Source of the DNA: Alphaproteobacteria bacterium
GTDB lineage: Bacteria; Pseudomonadota; Alphaproteobacteria; Reyranellales; Reyranellaceae
Direction of reading: 5' to 3'
DNA length: 64,000 bases
Assembly: GCA_017308235.1 (NCBI GenBank)
Contig: JAFKFL010000013.1
Location: 1-64,000 of the forward strand
The position numbers and the translations under genes are program-made. Below the pieces are notes generated by a model. It did no database searches, had not been told where the DNA came from, and saw nothing but the letters and a program-made list of their open reading frames with translations. Below, in pieces: positions 17,680 to 25,218 of this stretch. Every line of letters begins with the position of its first letter. Positions within the stretch are counted from its first letter, which is position 1.

Positions 17680-18081
17680 ATGATTACCGGCGGCTGCCAC
17701 TGCGGCGCGATCCGCTACGAAGTCGAGGGCGAAGCGATTGTGCATGCGCTCTGTCATTGTACCGATTGCCGGCGCCACGCCGGCGCGCCGATGGTCGGCT
17801 GGACGATGTATCCGCAAGGCGCCGTCAAGGTGACGAAGGGCACACCCAAGGTCTACGCGTCCTCGGAACATGTCCAACGCCATTTCTGCCCCGATTGCGG
17901 CACCGGGCTCTTCTATACCAACGAGAAAATGCTGCCGGGCAAGATCGATATCCAGAGCGCGACCTACGACGATCCTGACCTCGTTCCGGCGCAAGCGCAC
18001 ATCCAGGTCGCTGAACGGATCGGCTGGATGGCACGCGCCCACGAACTGCCCGCGTTCGAACGGTTCCCGACGCAAGGCTAG
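17680..18081 (+). CDS. GFA/CENP-V family zinc protein
   Basis: 133 residues. The zinc-binding cysteines of the glutathione-dependent formaldehyde-activating (GFA) fold are all present: GGCHCGAIRYE, CHCTDCRRHAGAP and FCPDCGTGLFY. Most family members are not formaldehyde-activating enzymes; some are S-(hydroxymethyl)glutathione-related or carbon-sulfur lyases. GGAGGAGGG precedes the ATG. It stands alone between the BNR module and the TPR gene. Confidence 0.9.
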   Translation: MITGGCHCGAIRYEVEGEAIVHALCHCTDCRRHAGAPMVGWTMYPQGAVKVTKGTPKVYASSEHVQRHFCPDCGTGLFYTNEKMLPGKIDIQSATYDDPDLVPAQAHIQVAERIGWMARAHELPAFERFPTQG

Positions 18082-18199
18082 TTCAGGACGGGCGCTCTAG
18101 CGCCTCAAGCCGGTCGCAATGCGGACATAGCGTATATGGCTCCGGAGGAGGCAACCTTCCGGAAGACGGACGTTGTGTATTCGGCCGTTGGAGGCAGCG

Positions 18200-19831
18200 A
18201 TGCGATTGACGATACCGGCGGCGGTGGTCGGCGCTACATTGATGGCTGTCACGCCGCTATACGGCTCTCTGCGGGCGCAGACCCAGCAACAGGTGGATGC
18301 CTGCCAGGGCACGAGCAATCAGCCGCCGGACACCGTGATCAGCGGCTGCACCGCTCTGATACAATCGGGCAAATATACCGGGCACGACCTCTCCACGGTT
18401 TTCGTCATCCGCGCGATTGCCTACCAGCACAAGGGCGATCTCGATCGCGCGATCAAGGATTACGATCAGGCGATCGGGCTCGATCCCGGTGACGCCACGG
18501 CCTACTACAATCGCGGCGTCGCTTACGGCAGCAAGGGCGAGTGGGATCGCGCCATCCAAAGCTACGATCAGGCGATCAGCCATCAGCCGAACGATGCGGC
18601 CGCCTTCCGCAGCCGCGGCCTCGCCTACCGGGAGAAGAAGCAATTCGATCGCGCGATCCAGGATCTCGATCAGGCGGTCAAGCTCGATCCGAACGATGCA
18701 ACGACCTTCGCCTATCGTGGCAGCCTCTACCTGCACAACGGTGAGCTCGACCGTGCCATCGCGGACTACGATCAGGCGGTGCGACTGAAGCCGAAAGACG
18801 CGGCGACCTTCTTCAATCGCGGTGCGGCCCTGAGCGGCAAGAGGGAATGGGACCGCGCCATTGGGGACTATGACCAAGCCCTCAAACTCGACCCGAAGCT
18901 CGAAGCGGCGTTTTATAACCGGGGTTTCGCCTTCCAGAAGCTGGGTCAGCTCGATCGCGCCATACAGGATCTCGATCAGGCCGTCGCGCTCAATCCGACC
19001 GACGGGGCGGCTTTTGCCGCTCGCGGTTCCATCTATCAGCGCAAGGGCGAGCTTGACCGGGCGATCGAGGACTTTGGTCGAGCCATCGGCATCAATGCAC
19101 ACGATGCCACGAGTTTATACAATCGAGCCCTGGCCTATAGCGACAGGAAGCAGTGGGACGCGGCCCTTCAGGACTTCGATCGAGCCATCGAGATCGACCC
19201 CAACGACGCCTCCGCCTTTGCCTATCGCGGTGTCGTCTATCAACGCAAAGGCGAGATCGACCGTGCCATCCAGGACCTGGATCGCGCGATCGAGCTCGAT
19301 GCCGGCCTGGCCGTTGCCCTTGCCTATCGCGGTGCCGCCTACAGCACGAAGGGCGACTGGGATCGCGCCATTCAGGACTACAACCGAGCCATAGAGATCG
19401 ACCCACACGACGGCGCGACTTTCTACAATCGCGGTGTCGCCCATAGTCGGAAGCAACAGTGGGGCGATGCCGTTCGGGACTTCGACCGGGCGATGGAGCT
19501 CCGGCCGAACGATGCGTCTGCCTTCTATAACCGCGGCCTGGCGCACCGAAACCTGGGCCAGGTCGATCTCGCCCTTCAGGACTTCAACGAAGCAATCCGG
19601 CTCGATTCCAACAATGCGGGTGCTTTCGCGCTACGTGGCGCCATCTATCAGCGCAAAGGCGATATCGACCATGCTATCCAGGACTACGATCGAGCGCTCC
19701 AGATCGATCCGAACGACGTCACGACCCTCTACAATCGCGGTGTTGCCAAGGAGCAGACAGGCGACAAGATCGGCGCGGACGTAGATATCGCCGCAGCCAG
19801 GAAGATCGATCCAAACATTGGCAAGCAGTGA
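18200..19831 (+). CDS. Secreted tetratricopeptide-repeat array protein
   Basis: 543 residues: a signal peptide (MRLTIPAAVVGATLMAVTP..LRAQ) and about 50 residues containing Cys pairs, then roughly 13-14 consecutive 34-residue TPR units of the form ..AxxYNRGxAYxxKGxxDRAIxDYDQAIxLDPND. The repeats are close to one another at DNA level as well (recurrent gatcgcgccatccaggactacgatc), which suggests expansion by tandem duplication. It is predicted periplasmic or secreted and is probably a protein-interaction scaffold. GTTGGAGGC precedes the ATG. A GC-rich inverted repeat follows the stop. Confidence 0.9.
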   Translation: MRLTIPAAVVGATLMAVTPLYGSLRAQTQQQVDACQGTSNQPPDTVISGCTALIQSGKYTGHDLSTVFVIRAIAYQHKGDLDRAIKDYDQAIGLDPGDATAYYNRGVAYGSKGEWDRAIQSYDQAISHQPNDAAAFRSRGLAYREKKQFDRAIQDLDQAVKLDPNDATTFAYRGSLYLHNGELDRAIADYDQAVRLKPKDAATFFNRGAALSGKREWDRAIGDYDQALKLDPKLEAAFYNRGFAFQKLGQLDRAIQDLDQAVALNPTDGAAFAARGSIYQRKGELDRAIEDFGRAIGINAHDATSLYNRALAYSDRKQWDAALQDFDRAIEIDPNDASAFAYRGVVYQRKGEIDRAIQDLDRAIELDAGLAVALAYRGAAYSTKGDWDRAIQDYNRAIEIDPHDGATFYNRGVAHSRKQQWGDAVRDFDRAMELRPNDASAFYNRGLAHRNLGQVDLALQDFNEAIRLDSNNAGAFALRGAIYQRKGDIDHAIQDYDRALQIDPNDVTTLYNRGVAKEQTGDKIGADVDIAAARKIDPNIGKQ

Positions 19832-19885
19832 TCGCCCCAATAGGGCGCGAGCACAGCCCGCGGGCGGGCTCCGCTGGCTGGTCCC

Positions 19886-20071
19886 TCAGCGTGTGCGCGA
19901 GTGAGGGGGACGGCCGCCGTCCGATTTACCCTTGTTGCCGTTCGCCAACGTGAGCTCTTCGAGTGTTCCCCAATCGTTGAGAACAGGTGCCTCATAAGGC
20001 TTTTTCGCTGTCGCCGGGGCCTGGCCTTTGGTCTCCAAGGAGGCCGTCTTCATTTTTGAGGATGCATTCAT
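19886..20071 (-). CDS. Putative lasso-peptide (RiPP) precursor
   Basis: 61 residues from the ATG at 20071 (an internal ATG at 20053 would give 55). Residues 26-41 match the proteobacterial lasso leader consensus YxxPxLx3Gx5T exactly (Y26, P29, L31, G35, T41). With Thr at -2 the predicted core starts at A43 and reads ANGNKGKSDGGRPPHSRTR; the Asp at core position 9 could close an Ala1-Asp9 macrolactam ring. No strong ribosome-binding site is visible. No B (protease/RRE) or C (Asn-synthetase-like cyclase) gene occurs in the window, so this is an orphan precursor, or another RiPP type that uses the same leader recognition. Confidence 0.6.
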   Translation of the reverse strand: MNASSKMKTASLETKGQAPATAKKPYEAPVLNDWGTLEELTLANGNKGKSDGGRPPHSRTR

Positions 20072-20303
20072 TGTGCGTGTTTTTGCTGCGATGTGCCTGC
20101 CACTTCCACAAAAATCGCCGATTCGTTTCGCTGCAGCCCTCGAATTTCGCCGTGAGGGCCACGTTGGGCGTACAATACGTCGCGTGACGCGCCCGGCTCC
20201 CGAAAGCAGGTGGCAGCCCTTGGTAACCCACGTCCACGTTGCGAGCCGCCCCCAGCCGGCTGCGAATGTCGATATTCGGCGATTTTCTGACGGCGGTATC
20301 GTA

Positions 20304-20317
20304 TGGCGGACGGGGCG
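20304..20317. repeat. att-like sequence, imperfect copy
   Basis: tggcggacggggcg matches the tRNA-Ser 3' end (tggcggacagggcg, 39985-39998) at 13 of 14 bases. With the following gtccga it matches the 21281 copy over about 20 bases. It may be a remnant attachment site or a chance genomic repeat. Confidence 0.3.
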
Positions 20318-20327
20318 TCCGATTCGC

Positions 20328-21110
20328 CTAGGTTTTTGCCTCGGGCAGGACTTGAAGGAGCGGCCCGGGCCCAACCGAGATCTCGCCGGAGAAGGGCCGA
20401 TCGTGAGAGGCAATCAGCAATACCGCCGTAGCCACGCCCGTCGCAAAGAGGCCCATGGCGATGACTGACGTGAGCCGATTGTCATGATGGACAAGGGCCG
20501 TCGCGAAGAGGGCAACAGCGGCCTGCACGAACAAACAGAACCATTTCACTACATTGACTTGCGAATGGCTGATGATGATCCGCTGCCGACGGGCTTCAAA
20601 TGCAGTTTCGAGCGCAGTGGCGATTCCTCCCAGTGCGTTCTTCTGGCCTTCGCTGCTGGGAGTTAGAGCAAGTGTCAAGTGGAGGGCCTCCACCAGCGAG
20701 GGTGGCGCAAATCGCAAGGTGGCGGTGCCCTGAGCCATCGCCGGCCATTCCTGAGCTGCGGCTTGCTCAATGTAGCGGCGCACAAGGGTGCGCAAGCGCG
20801 ATTCCGTCTCTCCCGGAAAAGTAGCGGCAAGCACGACGACGGTTCTAAGGGCGCTCGCTTCCCGATCGACAGCCGTATTGGCTCGCTCGCTATCGGTCCA
20901 GACCTGCGCAGCAGTGAACGCGACGAATAGGCCGAAAACAATGCCCAATGGTGACAACATGCCGGGGGAGAACGCCTTAAACGCAAGCTTTCGCTCGCCC
21001 TTTGCGAGGACCGTGACGAGGATGAGGATTCCCGCTGCTATCGAATACGTGAAACCGAAAACGACCAGTGCTAGCCAACCGATCGGCAGATCGTGCACCC
21101 AGTTGTTCAT
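20328..21110 (-). CDS. DUF4239 (bestrophin-like) membrane protein
   Basis: 260 residues. Four hydrophobic segments, two near the N-terminus (ALVVFGFTYSIAAGILILV and SPLGIVFGLFVAFTAA) and two near the C-terminus (WFCLFVQAAVALFATALV and VIAMGLFATGVATAVLLIA), flank a soluble helical middle with EASALRTVVVLAATFP. This is the DUF4239 layout, distantly related to bestrophin channels; transport function is not established. Two near-identical 20-bp sequences (20303-20322 and 21280-21299) flank the gene. Confidence 0.8.
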   Translation of the reverse strand: MNNWVHDLPIGWLALVVFGFTYSIAAGILILVTVLAKGERKLAFKAFSPGMLSPLGIVFGLFVAFTAAQVWTDSERANTAVDREASALRTVVVLAATFPGETESRLRTLVRRYIEQAAAQEWPAMAQGTATLRFAPPSLVEALHLTLALTPSSEGQKNALGGIATALETAFEARRQRIIISHSQVNVVKWFCLFVQAAVALFATALVHHDNRLTSVIAMGLFATGVATAVLLIASHDRPFSGEISVGPGPLLQVLPEAKT

Positions 21111-21280
21111 GACCGCATCTCCCCCATGCGACGTACATTCAGGAAGCCGTCGTCGGCTTCCTTCCCCTTGTACGGAATGCCGTCAATATTGGCAGAAGCT
21201 CGTAAAGCTTGGCCATGCCCGGCTGTGCCAGCGTCGCCTGGATTAAGGTGCTACTCACATTTGCGGGGCTTTAAGACCGA

Positions 21281-21294
21281 TGGCGGACAGGGCG
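21281..21294. repeat. Putative left attachment site (attL) of the integrated element
   Basis: tggcggacagggcg is identical to the last 14 bases of the tRNA-Ser gene including CCA (39985-39998, seen from the plus strand). Together they bracket about 18.7 kb that contains the integrase at one end and phage-type replication and packaging genes. Integration at the 3' end of a tRNA gene is typical of tyrosine recombinases. The repeat is short, so the exact left boundary is uncertain; the 20304 copy is an alternative. Confidence 0.45.
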
Positions 21295-21418
21295 TCCGAC
21301 CTGCGTGCCATATTTACTGCAATTTCTCGTTGGTTCAGATGGCTACCCCTAACTCTTCCCTCTATCATCGGGCGCGCCCCCGCTCCAAAAGCGCTTAGTT
21401 CGCTATGGGCTGAGGGGA

Positions 21419-21835
21419 TCAGCGCATCCATATCTTCTTGAACGTGCCCGTAGTTGGGACGCGGATGGAAAACCAATCCTCTTCCATCACAGCTTTTTGC
21501 TCACGGGCAAGTGTTCGCCCATTGCGCAGGACAACCTCGACGCCGGGCAGGCTTGTATCCTGATTCACCACAATCGAATTCAGTGGCGCTACGTTTTGAT
21601 GGACGCAATATTCTGCGATGATGCCGAGAGGCCTGCCAAGCGTATGTCCTGCGCGTCGATCCTCCTTCCCCATGTCCGTAGCCACCTCGCCATAGGTGAT
21701 AGTCGCTACACGACCACGCCTTCGCTCGTCAGAGCGCATCACGAAGGTCACCAAGATTAGCCAGATTTGCTGGGCTTGAACGTATACGCGATCGCCAACT
21801 CCAAAGCGTCTCAACGGTGGAATGTCCGGTTTCAT
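21419..21835 (-). CDS. Hypothetical protein, first cargo gene at the left end of the element
   Basis: 138 residues, with AAGGAG before the ATG. The middle part (ATITYGEVATDMGK..RRAGHTLGRPLGIIAEYCV..PLNSIVVNQDTSLPG) has the look of a small winged-helix-like domain similar in layout to the DNA-binding part of alkyltransferase-like proteins (TYGE, then a proline/glycine loop), but the alkyl-acceptor PCHR motif is absent. I do not assign a function. Inverted repeats in its upstream region (21851-21908) suggest regulated expression. Confidence 0.6.
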   Translation of the reverse strand: MKPDIPPLRRFGVGDRVYVQAQQIWLILVTFVMRSDERRRGRVATITYGEVATDMGKEDRRAGHTLGRPLGIIAEYCVHQNVAPLNSIVVNQDTSLPGVEVVLRNGRTLAREQKAVMEEDWFSIRVPTTGTFKKIWMR

Positions 21836-21852
21836 CGCCGCGACTCCTTAAT

Positions 21853-21908
21853 GGCTCAACTTGATCTTCATGGAGCATTGTGAGCCAAATGGATCATATC
21901 GATCAAGT
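21853..21908. promoter_or_regulatory. Nested inverted repeats upstream of the 138-residue gene
   Basis: ggctca/tgagcc (starting at 21853) and acttgatc/gatcaagt (21859-21866 and 21901-21908) form interleaved inverted repeats in an AT-richer stretch with several gatc sites, just upstream of the minus-strand gene starting at 21835. This fits an operator. No regulator is identified. Confidence 0.3.
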
Positions 21909-22047
21909 GTCAATTTTGGATCAGATCGTTCTATTGTGCTCGCGTAGGCCAAGGAGGCTCGGCATCACGGTCGGATTGTCGGGATGCTGCGCTAGCGGAA
22001 GCCAGCAGGCGGAAGCAGTCTGGTGAAAGTGACGCTGACCGTATTGG

Positions 22048-22545
22048 TCAACATCTTTGGGACTTAGCCCAAACTCGGTTCCTCTCGAATTTGTCATAGT
22101 CGGCTCGCGTAACGTTTCCGTCGGCGAGTTCGACCAGCATATCGACCTGATCGCCTTCGAGCCGCCCAGTGACCAAGAGTTGATCAGCCACGACGGCGAC
22201 CGCCTTAAGATTCTCGGGCTCACGCATCATACCGACAGCCTTCGCCTTCCATTCATCGAGGGTGCCTGCGAGCCTCCAGAATTCGAGTAGGTCTGCGGCC
22301 TGCTCGAAGTCGTCATTACATCCAGCTTCCGGATCGGGTTCATCAACAGCCGCGAGTGCTGCATAGCCTGCCAGTGACTTCAGCACGTCGCCCCGCGCGG
22401 CTTCGACCGAGAGACCATCTTCGCTACTCGCGAAACCCAACCGGGTCTCCTCTGCTAGGATGGTAACGATGCCAATTGACCGTCCGAGCCGTTGCGCGGC
22501 GACGGCATGGCCAGCTTCATGAATAGCGGTTCGACGCTGCTCCAT
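22048..22545 (-). CDS. Stand-alone M41-like (FtsH-type) zinc peptidase domain protein
   Basis: 165 residues. IHEAGHAVAAQRL supplies the HExxH zinc site, and CNDDFEQAADLL downstream resembles the NDL segment of FtsH that gives the third zinc ligand (Asp). There is no AAA+ ATPase or membrane segment, so this is a single peptidase-like domain. Similar short proteins occur on mobile elements; targets are unknown. It is the last gene of a four-to-five-gene minus-strand operon and starts 16 bases after the preceding stop. Confidence 0.75.
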   Translation of the reverse strand: MEQRRTAIHEAGHAVAAQRLGRSIGIVTILAEETRLGFASSEDGLSVEAARGDVLKSLAGYAALAAVDEPDPEAGCNDDFEQAADLLEFWRLAGTLDEWKAKAVGMMREPENLKAVAVVADQLLVTGRLEGDQVDMLVELADGNVTRADYDKFERNRVWAKSQRC

Positions 22546-22561
22546 GACATGCCCATCTTTG

Positions 22562-22762
22562 TTAACGCGACAGGTGCGCTCTATTTGGCGAGTTTGGCCG
22601 GCGGCCTGGCTTGCGATCTAGGCGCGGTTTGGAAGGCGGCTCGTCGCCGTCCGGTACTAGGTTGTGGCAAGGATCGGGGCAGCGCTCCAAGCTGCTGAAC
22701 GGGGCGGGGTTGTCGGGGCGACCGCCGCACAATGGGCAACGGGTGAGGGGTTCCTTTGTCAT
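22562..22762 (-). CDS. Small Cys-rich protein (possible zinc-binding)
   Basis: 66 residues. CPLCGG near the N-terminus and C..PCH about 15 residues later could form a small zinc knuckle like those of restriction-alleviation (Lar-type) proteins; the rest is proline- and arginine-rich. Its ATG overlaps the preceding stop by one base (TGATG on the minus strand), which supports translation. No function is assigned. Confidence 0.5.
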   Translation of the reverse strand: MTKEPLTRCPLCGGRPDNPAPFSSLERCPDPCHNLVPDGDEPPSKPRLDRKPGRRPNSPNRAHLSR

Positions 22763-22965
22763 CAGGGCCAGCCAGCGCTAGTTGGCCCAACTCGACGTAG
22801 TTCTGCCATCCGGTTCGTTCCGGCCTTCATCGCTTCCTCTTCAGAACCATACCGTGGTCCGGATTGCTGGATGGTTTTTCCATCAGCATTCAGAACATAC
22901 CCCCACAGCCGCTCGCTGTGGGAAGCGCGTGTGCTTTCGATTTGAAGAGAATGATAGTTCGTCAT
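22762..22965 (-). CDS. Small hypothetical protein, DUF1508/YegP-like pattern
   Basis: 67 residues with an alternating pattern W.YVLNADGKTIQQSGPRYGSEEEAMKAG, like small alpha/beta proteins with an exposed strand pair followed by a helix. Its ATG overlaps the upstream stop by four bases (ATGA), and its own stop overlaps the next ATG, so it lies inside a translationally coupled operon. No function is assigned. Confidence 0.55.
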   Translation of the reverse strand: MTNYHSLQIESTRASHSERLWGYVLNADGKTIQQSGPRYGSEEEAMKAGTNRMAELRRVGPTSAGWP

Positions 22966-23723
22966 GCTGCGACCTTGGTCTGGACGGCGCCGATCTCGGC
23001 AACGGCAGCATTGTACCCAGCGGTCGTGAGACGATAGCCGCTGGTGCCATCGCCAAAAATCAGCTTTTCGTTTCGAAGGTCTGTCAGTCGATTTTTCACC
23101 GTCCCAGCGCTGCGAGGTTTCAGGCTCCTAACAATATCGGCTAGGGTCGCCTTCTCCGGGTAGTGGCTGTGCAGGAGGATGAGGATTTCGCCGCGAGCAG
23201 AGGTGTCGGCATGGACAAGCCGCACCCCGTCGATCTCCTCGACTAGCGTGCCGACCGGCGTCTGGATCAGCGCGATCAGCGTGCCCGCTTCTTCCATGGA
23301 GATGCTGGCGGCGTTTCGTAGTAACTCGGCCATGATCCATGCCGCCCCGTGATGCGCCAACGCCAAGTCGAACCTGTTGGGGTCAACCGGGTTCTTGTGG
23401 GCGATGTTGCGCTTGTTCCGGAACGTGTAGATGGCGCGCGCGAGCCGAGCCGCGCAGATGCGAATGCCCTCGGGCAGTGTGGCCTCGTTCTCGACCTTCT
23501 TGCTGAGGTATCCATCGACATCCGGCTTGGCCTCGTGCTTGCCCGTCGCCATTTGCTGCAGGCATTGCACGAGGGTTTCGACGAACTTGCCGGAGGACGC
23601 CCGCTCTAATGTACCGGTCGCGCAGTCCTGCCGCAGCTTGATGAAATCACGGGTCAATTCGTCGGCGAGCGTGGCGTCGCCGACCAGCGTTCCAAGCGCC
23701 AGAGCAAGGCGTTTCTCATCCAT
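22962..23723 (-). CDS. HEPN-like and winged-helix protein of unknown function
   Basis: 253 residues. Residues about 90-145 are helical and include FRNKRNIAHKN, which fits the R-x(4-6)-H active-site pattern of HEPN nucleases and the abortive-infection C-terminal family. The C-terminal 65 residues look like a winged helix (LADIVRSLKPRSAGTVKNRLTDLRNEKLIF..YRLTTAG). It overlaps the upstream gene by eight bases and is followed by coupled small genes. A defence, toxin or regulatory role is an inference from HEPN plus HTH on a mobile element; there is no direct proof. Confidence 0.65.
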   Translation of the reverse strand: MDEKRLALALGTLVGDATLADELTRDFIKLRQDCATGTLERASSGKFVETLVQCLQQMATGKHEAKPDVDGYLSKKVENEATLPEGIRICAARLARAIYTFRNKRNIAHKNPVDPNRFDLALAHHGAAWIMAELLRNAASISMEEAGTLIALIQTPVGTLVEEIDGVRLVHADTSARGEILILLHSHYPEKATLADIVRSLKPRSAGTVKNRLTDLRNEKLIFGDGTSGYRLTTAGYNAAVAEIGAVQTKVAA

Positions 23724-24270
23724 TGCTCTGGGCCTTGATCTTCTCTTCGATCACCTTCTGGCCAGCGACCGTAATTTTGTAGAGCTTGCGGGCTTGCTTG
23801 CTCGTGCCAGACTTCTTGAGCTGCAGCGCCAACGCAGGCGATTGGTTCTTAAGGCCATCTATTGCCTTCGTGATGTTTGCAACGCCGTGGCCCAAGTTTT
23901 TCAACTCCTTGTTCGCGGCCTGCCCATCGAAGCTCTCGGCCTTCTGGCAAATCTGAAGCCAGTAGCCAGCGACCAAAGCTTGCTCGGCAGCGCCCTCCGG
24001 CCTCACCACGTCATGGAGGTCCGCGAAGCTATCGAACGAACTCATTGCCGTGTTCGGGGGGCCGCTCGCCGTCGCGCCTTCGGTAGAATCTCCGGCGGAA
24101 ATGCCGGTTTCGTTGCCTCCATTGGGCTGCTTCTTCGGCACCCCAATGTCGATTTCCATAAGGGATGCAATATAGGTCAGAACCCTTGACCGAGCATCGT
24201 CATCAAGGGGGTCGAGAGCAGAGTGAACGGCCTGAATTGCCGTAAACTCCTCGTTAGGCTGTGTAGTCAT
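23716..24270 (-). CDS. Conserved element-borne protein with C-terminal winged helix
   Basis: 184 residues: an N-terminal helix pair (FTAIQAVHSALDPLDDDARSRVLTYI), a low-complexity Gly/Thr/Ser linker (about 45-80), then a helical domain ANKELKNLGHGVANITKAIDGLKNQ..LQLKKSGTSKQARKLYKITVAG that looks like a winged helix. The ending YxITxAG resembles the end of the downstream partner (YRLTTAG), so the two may share a DNA- or RNA-binding fold. It is the first gene of the minus-strand cargo operon and overlaps the HEPN-like gene by eight bases. Confidence 0.65.
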   Translation of the reverse strand: MTTQPNEEFTAIQAVHSALDPLDDDARSRVLTYIASLMEIDIGVPKKQPNGGNETGISAGDSTEGATASGPPNTAMSSFDSFADLHDVVRPEGAAEQALVAGYWLQICQKAESFDGQAANKELKNLGHGVANITKAIDGLKNQSPALALQLKKSGTSKQARKLYKITVAGQKVIEEKIKAQSNG

Positions 24271-24730
24271 AGGTCTCCAACGTGTTTATGAACGGTGGCC
24301 ATATATACACGCGCCGCGCGATGTGCAAGTCGTTGGGTAAATGTTTTATAAATGTCTGCGAAAATCTATATCAAACCACAAGGTATTGCGGGACGTCGGG
24401 TGAATGGCGCCAAAGGATATGGCCATTTAGTTCATAATATACGGGGATATATGGAGCTATACTTGCGGTCGTCGAGTTGGGAGGCCGACTCAAGTTTGTA
24501 TCAATAGTCTTGTATCGTCTTTTACTGTCTTTTCCCGACCGTGCCTTTGTCTTCCAGTCTTTTCCCGTTTGTGCCTGTCTTTTTGGTCTTTATCCGTCTC
24601 TGCTGTCTTTACCTTCAGGGGTACACAATCGATATGAAAGAGGCCGCACACTGACCCCAGTATTTAGTGGCTTGTAGTTCATGTTTTGTTCTCATATGAC
24701 TCCCGGCCTCAACCAACCGCGAGGCCAGAC
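24271..24730. promoter_or_regulatory. Divergent promoter region with polypyrimidine direct repeats
   Basis: This 460-base gene-free, AT-richer stretch lies between the minus-strand cargo operon and the plus-strand operon. Between 24527 and 24612 the plus strand is almost purely pyrimidine plus G, with two direct repeats gtcttttcccgaccgtgcct (24527-24546) and gtcttttcccgtttgtgcct (24557-24576; 17 of 20 identical) and further gtcttt units. They could be regulator-binding iterons. No -35/-10 pair is asserted. Confidence 0.4.
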
Positions 24731-24991
24731 ATGCGCATCTGCAGAGACGGAGACAGCGGTGCGACCCTAGCCACCAACGGATGGCCGCTCGGCATCTCCT
24801 GCCGCCATTGCGACCACCGCTATTTCCTAACCGCCCGGCAACTACAGGCCCACAAGTACGACCGCCGCGCGCTTCGGCGCTTGCCGCTGGTTTGTAGCTG
24901 CGGGGCCTGTGATCTGGCGCTCTATCTGATCGAAGCGCCGGGCGACCTCGCGGCCTTCCTCACTGCCGACGTGGTGGGAGCGGCCGCATGA
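24731..24991 (+). CDS. Small zinc-ribbon-like protein, paralogue A
   Basis: 86 residues. CRHCDHR (about 24-30) and CSCGAC (about 54-59) form a four-cysteine ribbon. The block GxxCxHCxHRxxxTAxxLxA recurs in the next gene, so the two are tandem paralogues. The ATG at 24731 is used; an in-frame TTG 45 bases upstream is less likely. Its stop overlaps the next ATG. No function is assigned; a zinc-stabilised binding protein is likely. Confidence 0.6.
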   Translation: MRICRDGDSGATLATNGWPLGISCRHCDHRYFLTARQLQAHKYDRRALRRLPLVCSCGACDLALYLIEAPGDLAAFLTADVVGAAA

Positions 24992-25218
24992 TGACGCTCC
25001 ATGACCTAGCCCAAAACTCTCCCCGGCCGGTCGGGGTCGAGTGCATCCATTGCATCCATCGCGCCCTGTTCACGGCGAAGGAATTGCGCGCGAAGCGGGG
25101 CGACATGCGCACGCTTTCGGAAGCGGGCGTCTACTGCGGCAACTGCGGCTCGCGCCAATTCTCCGTCGAACGCTTCATGAGTTGGTCGAAGGCGCACGCT
25201 TTCATGAGGAACATTTGA
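24988..25218 (+). CDS. Small zinc-ribbon-like protein, paralogue B
   Basis: 76 residues with CIHCIHR (about 19-25) and CGNCGS (about 50-55). It aligns end to end with the preceding protein (PVGVECIHCIHRALFTAKELRAK against PLGISCRHCDHRYFLTARQLQAH), showing tandem duplication. The ATG overlaps the previous stop (ATGA), and its own stop overlaps the next ATG (TGATG). Confidence 0.6.
   Translation: MMTLHDLAQNSPRPVGVECIHCIHRALFTAKELRAKRGDMRTLSEAGVYCGNCGSRQFSVERFMSWSKAHAFMRNI

Noticed and set aside
20028..20468. Plus-strand frame opposite the lasso-like ORF
   Set aside because: It overlaps both the leader motif and the DUF4239 gene and has no recognisable domain or ribosome-binding site.
21921..22223. 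Minus-strand frame overlapping the end of the M41-like gene
   Set aside because: It is out of frame with a gene that has an intact HExxH site and shows no pattern of its own.
24527..24612. CRISPR array
   Set aside because: Only two imperfect repeats with a 10-base interval and no cas genes; not a CRISPR.
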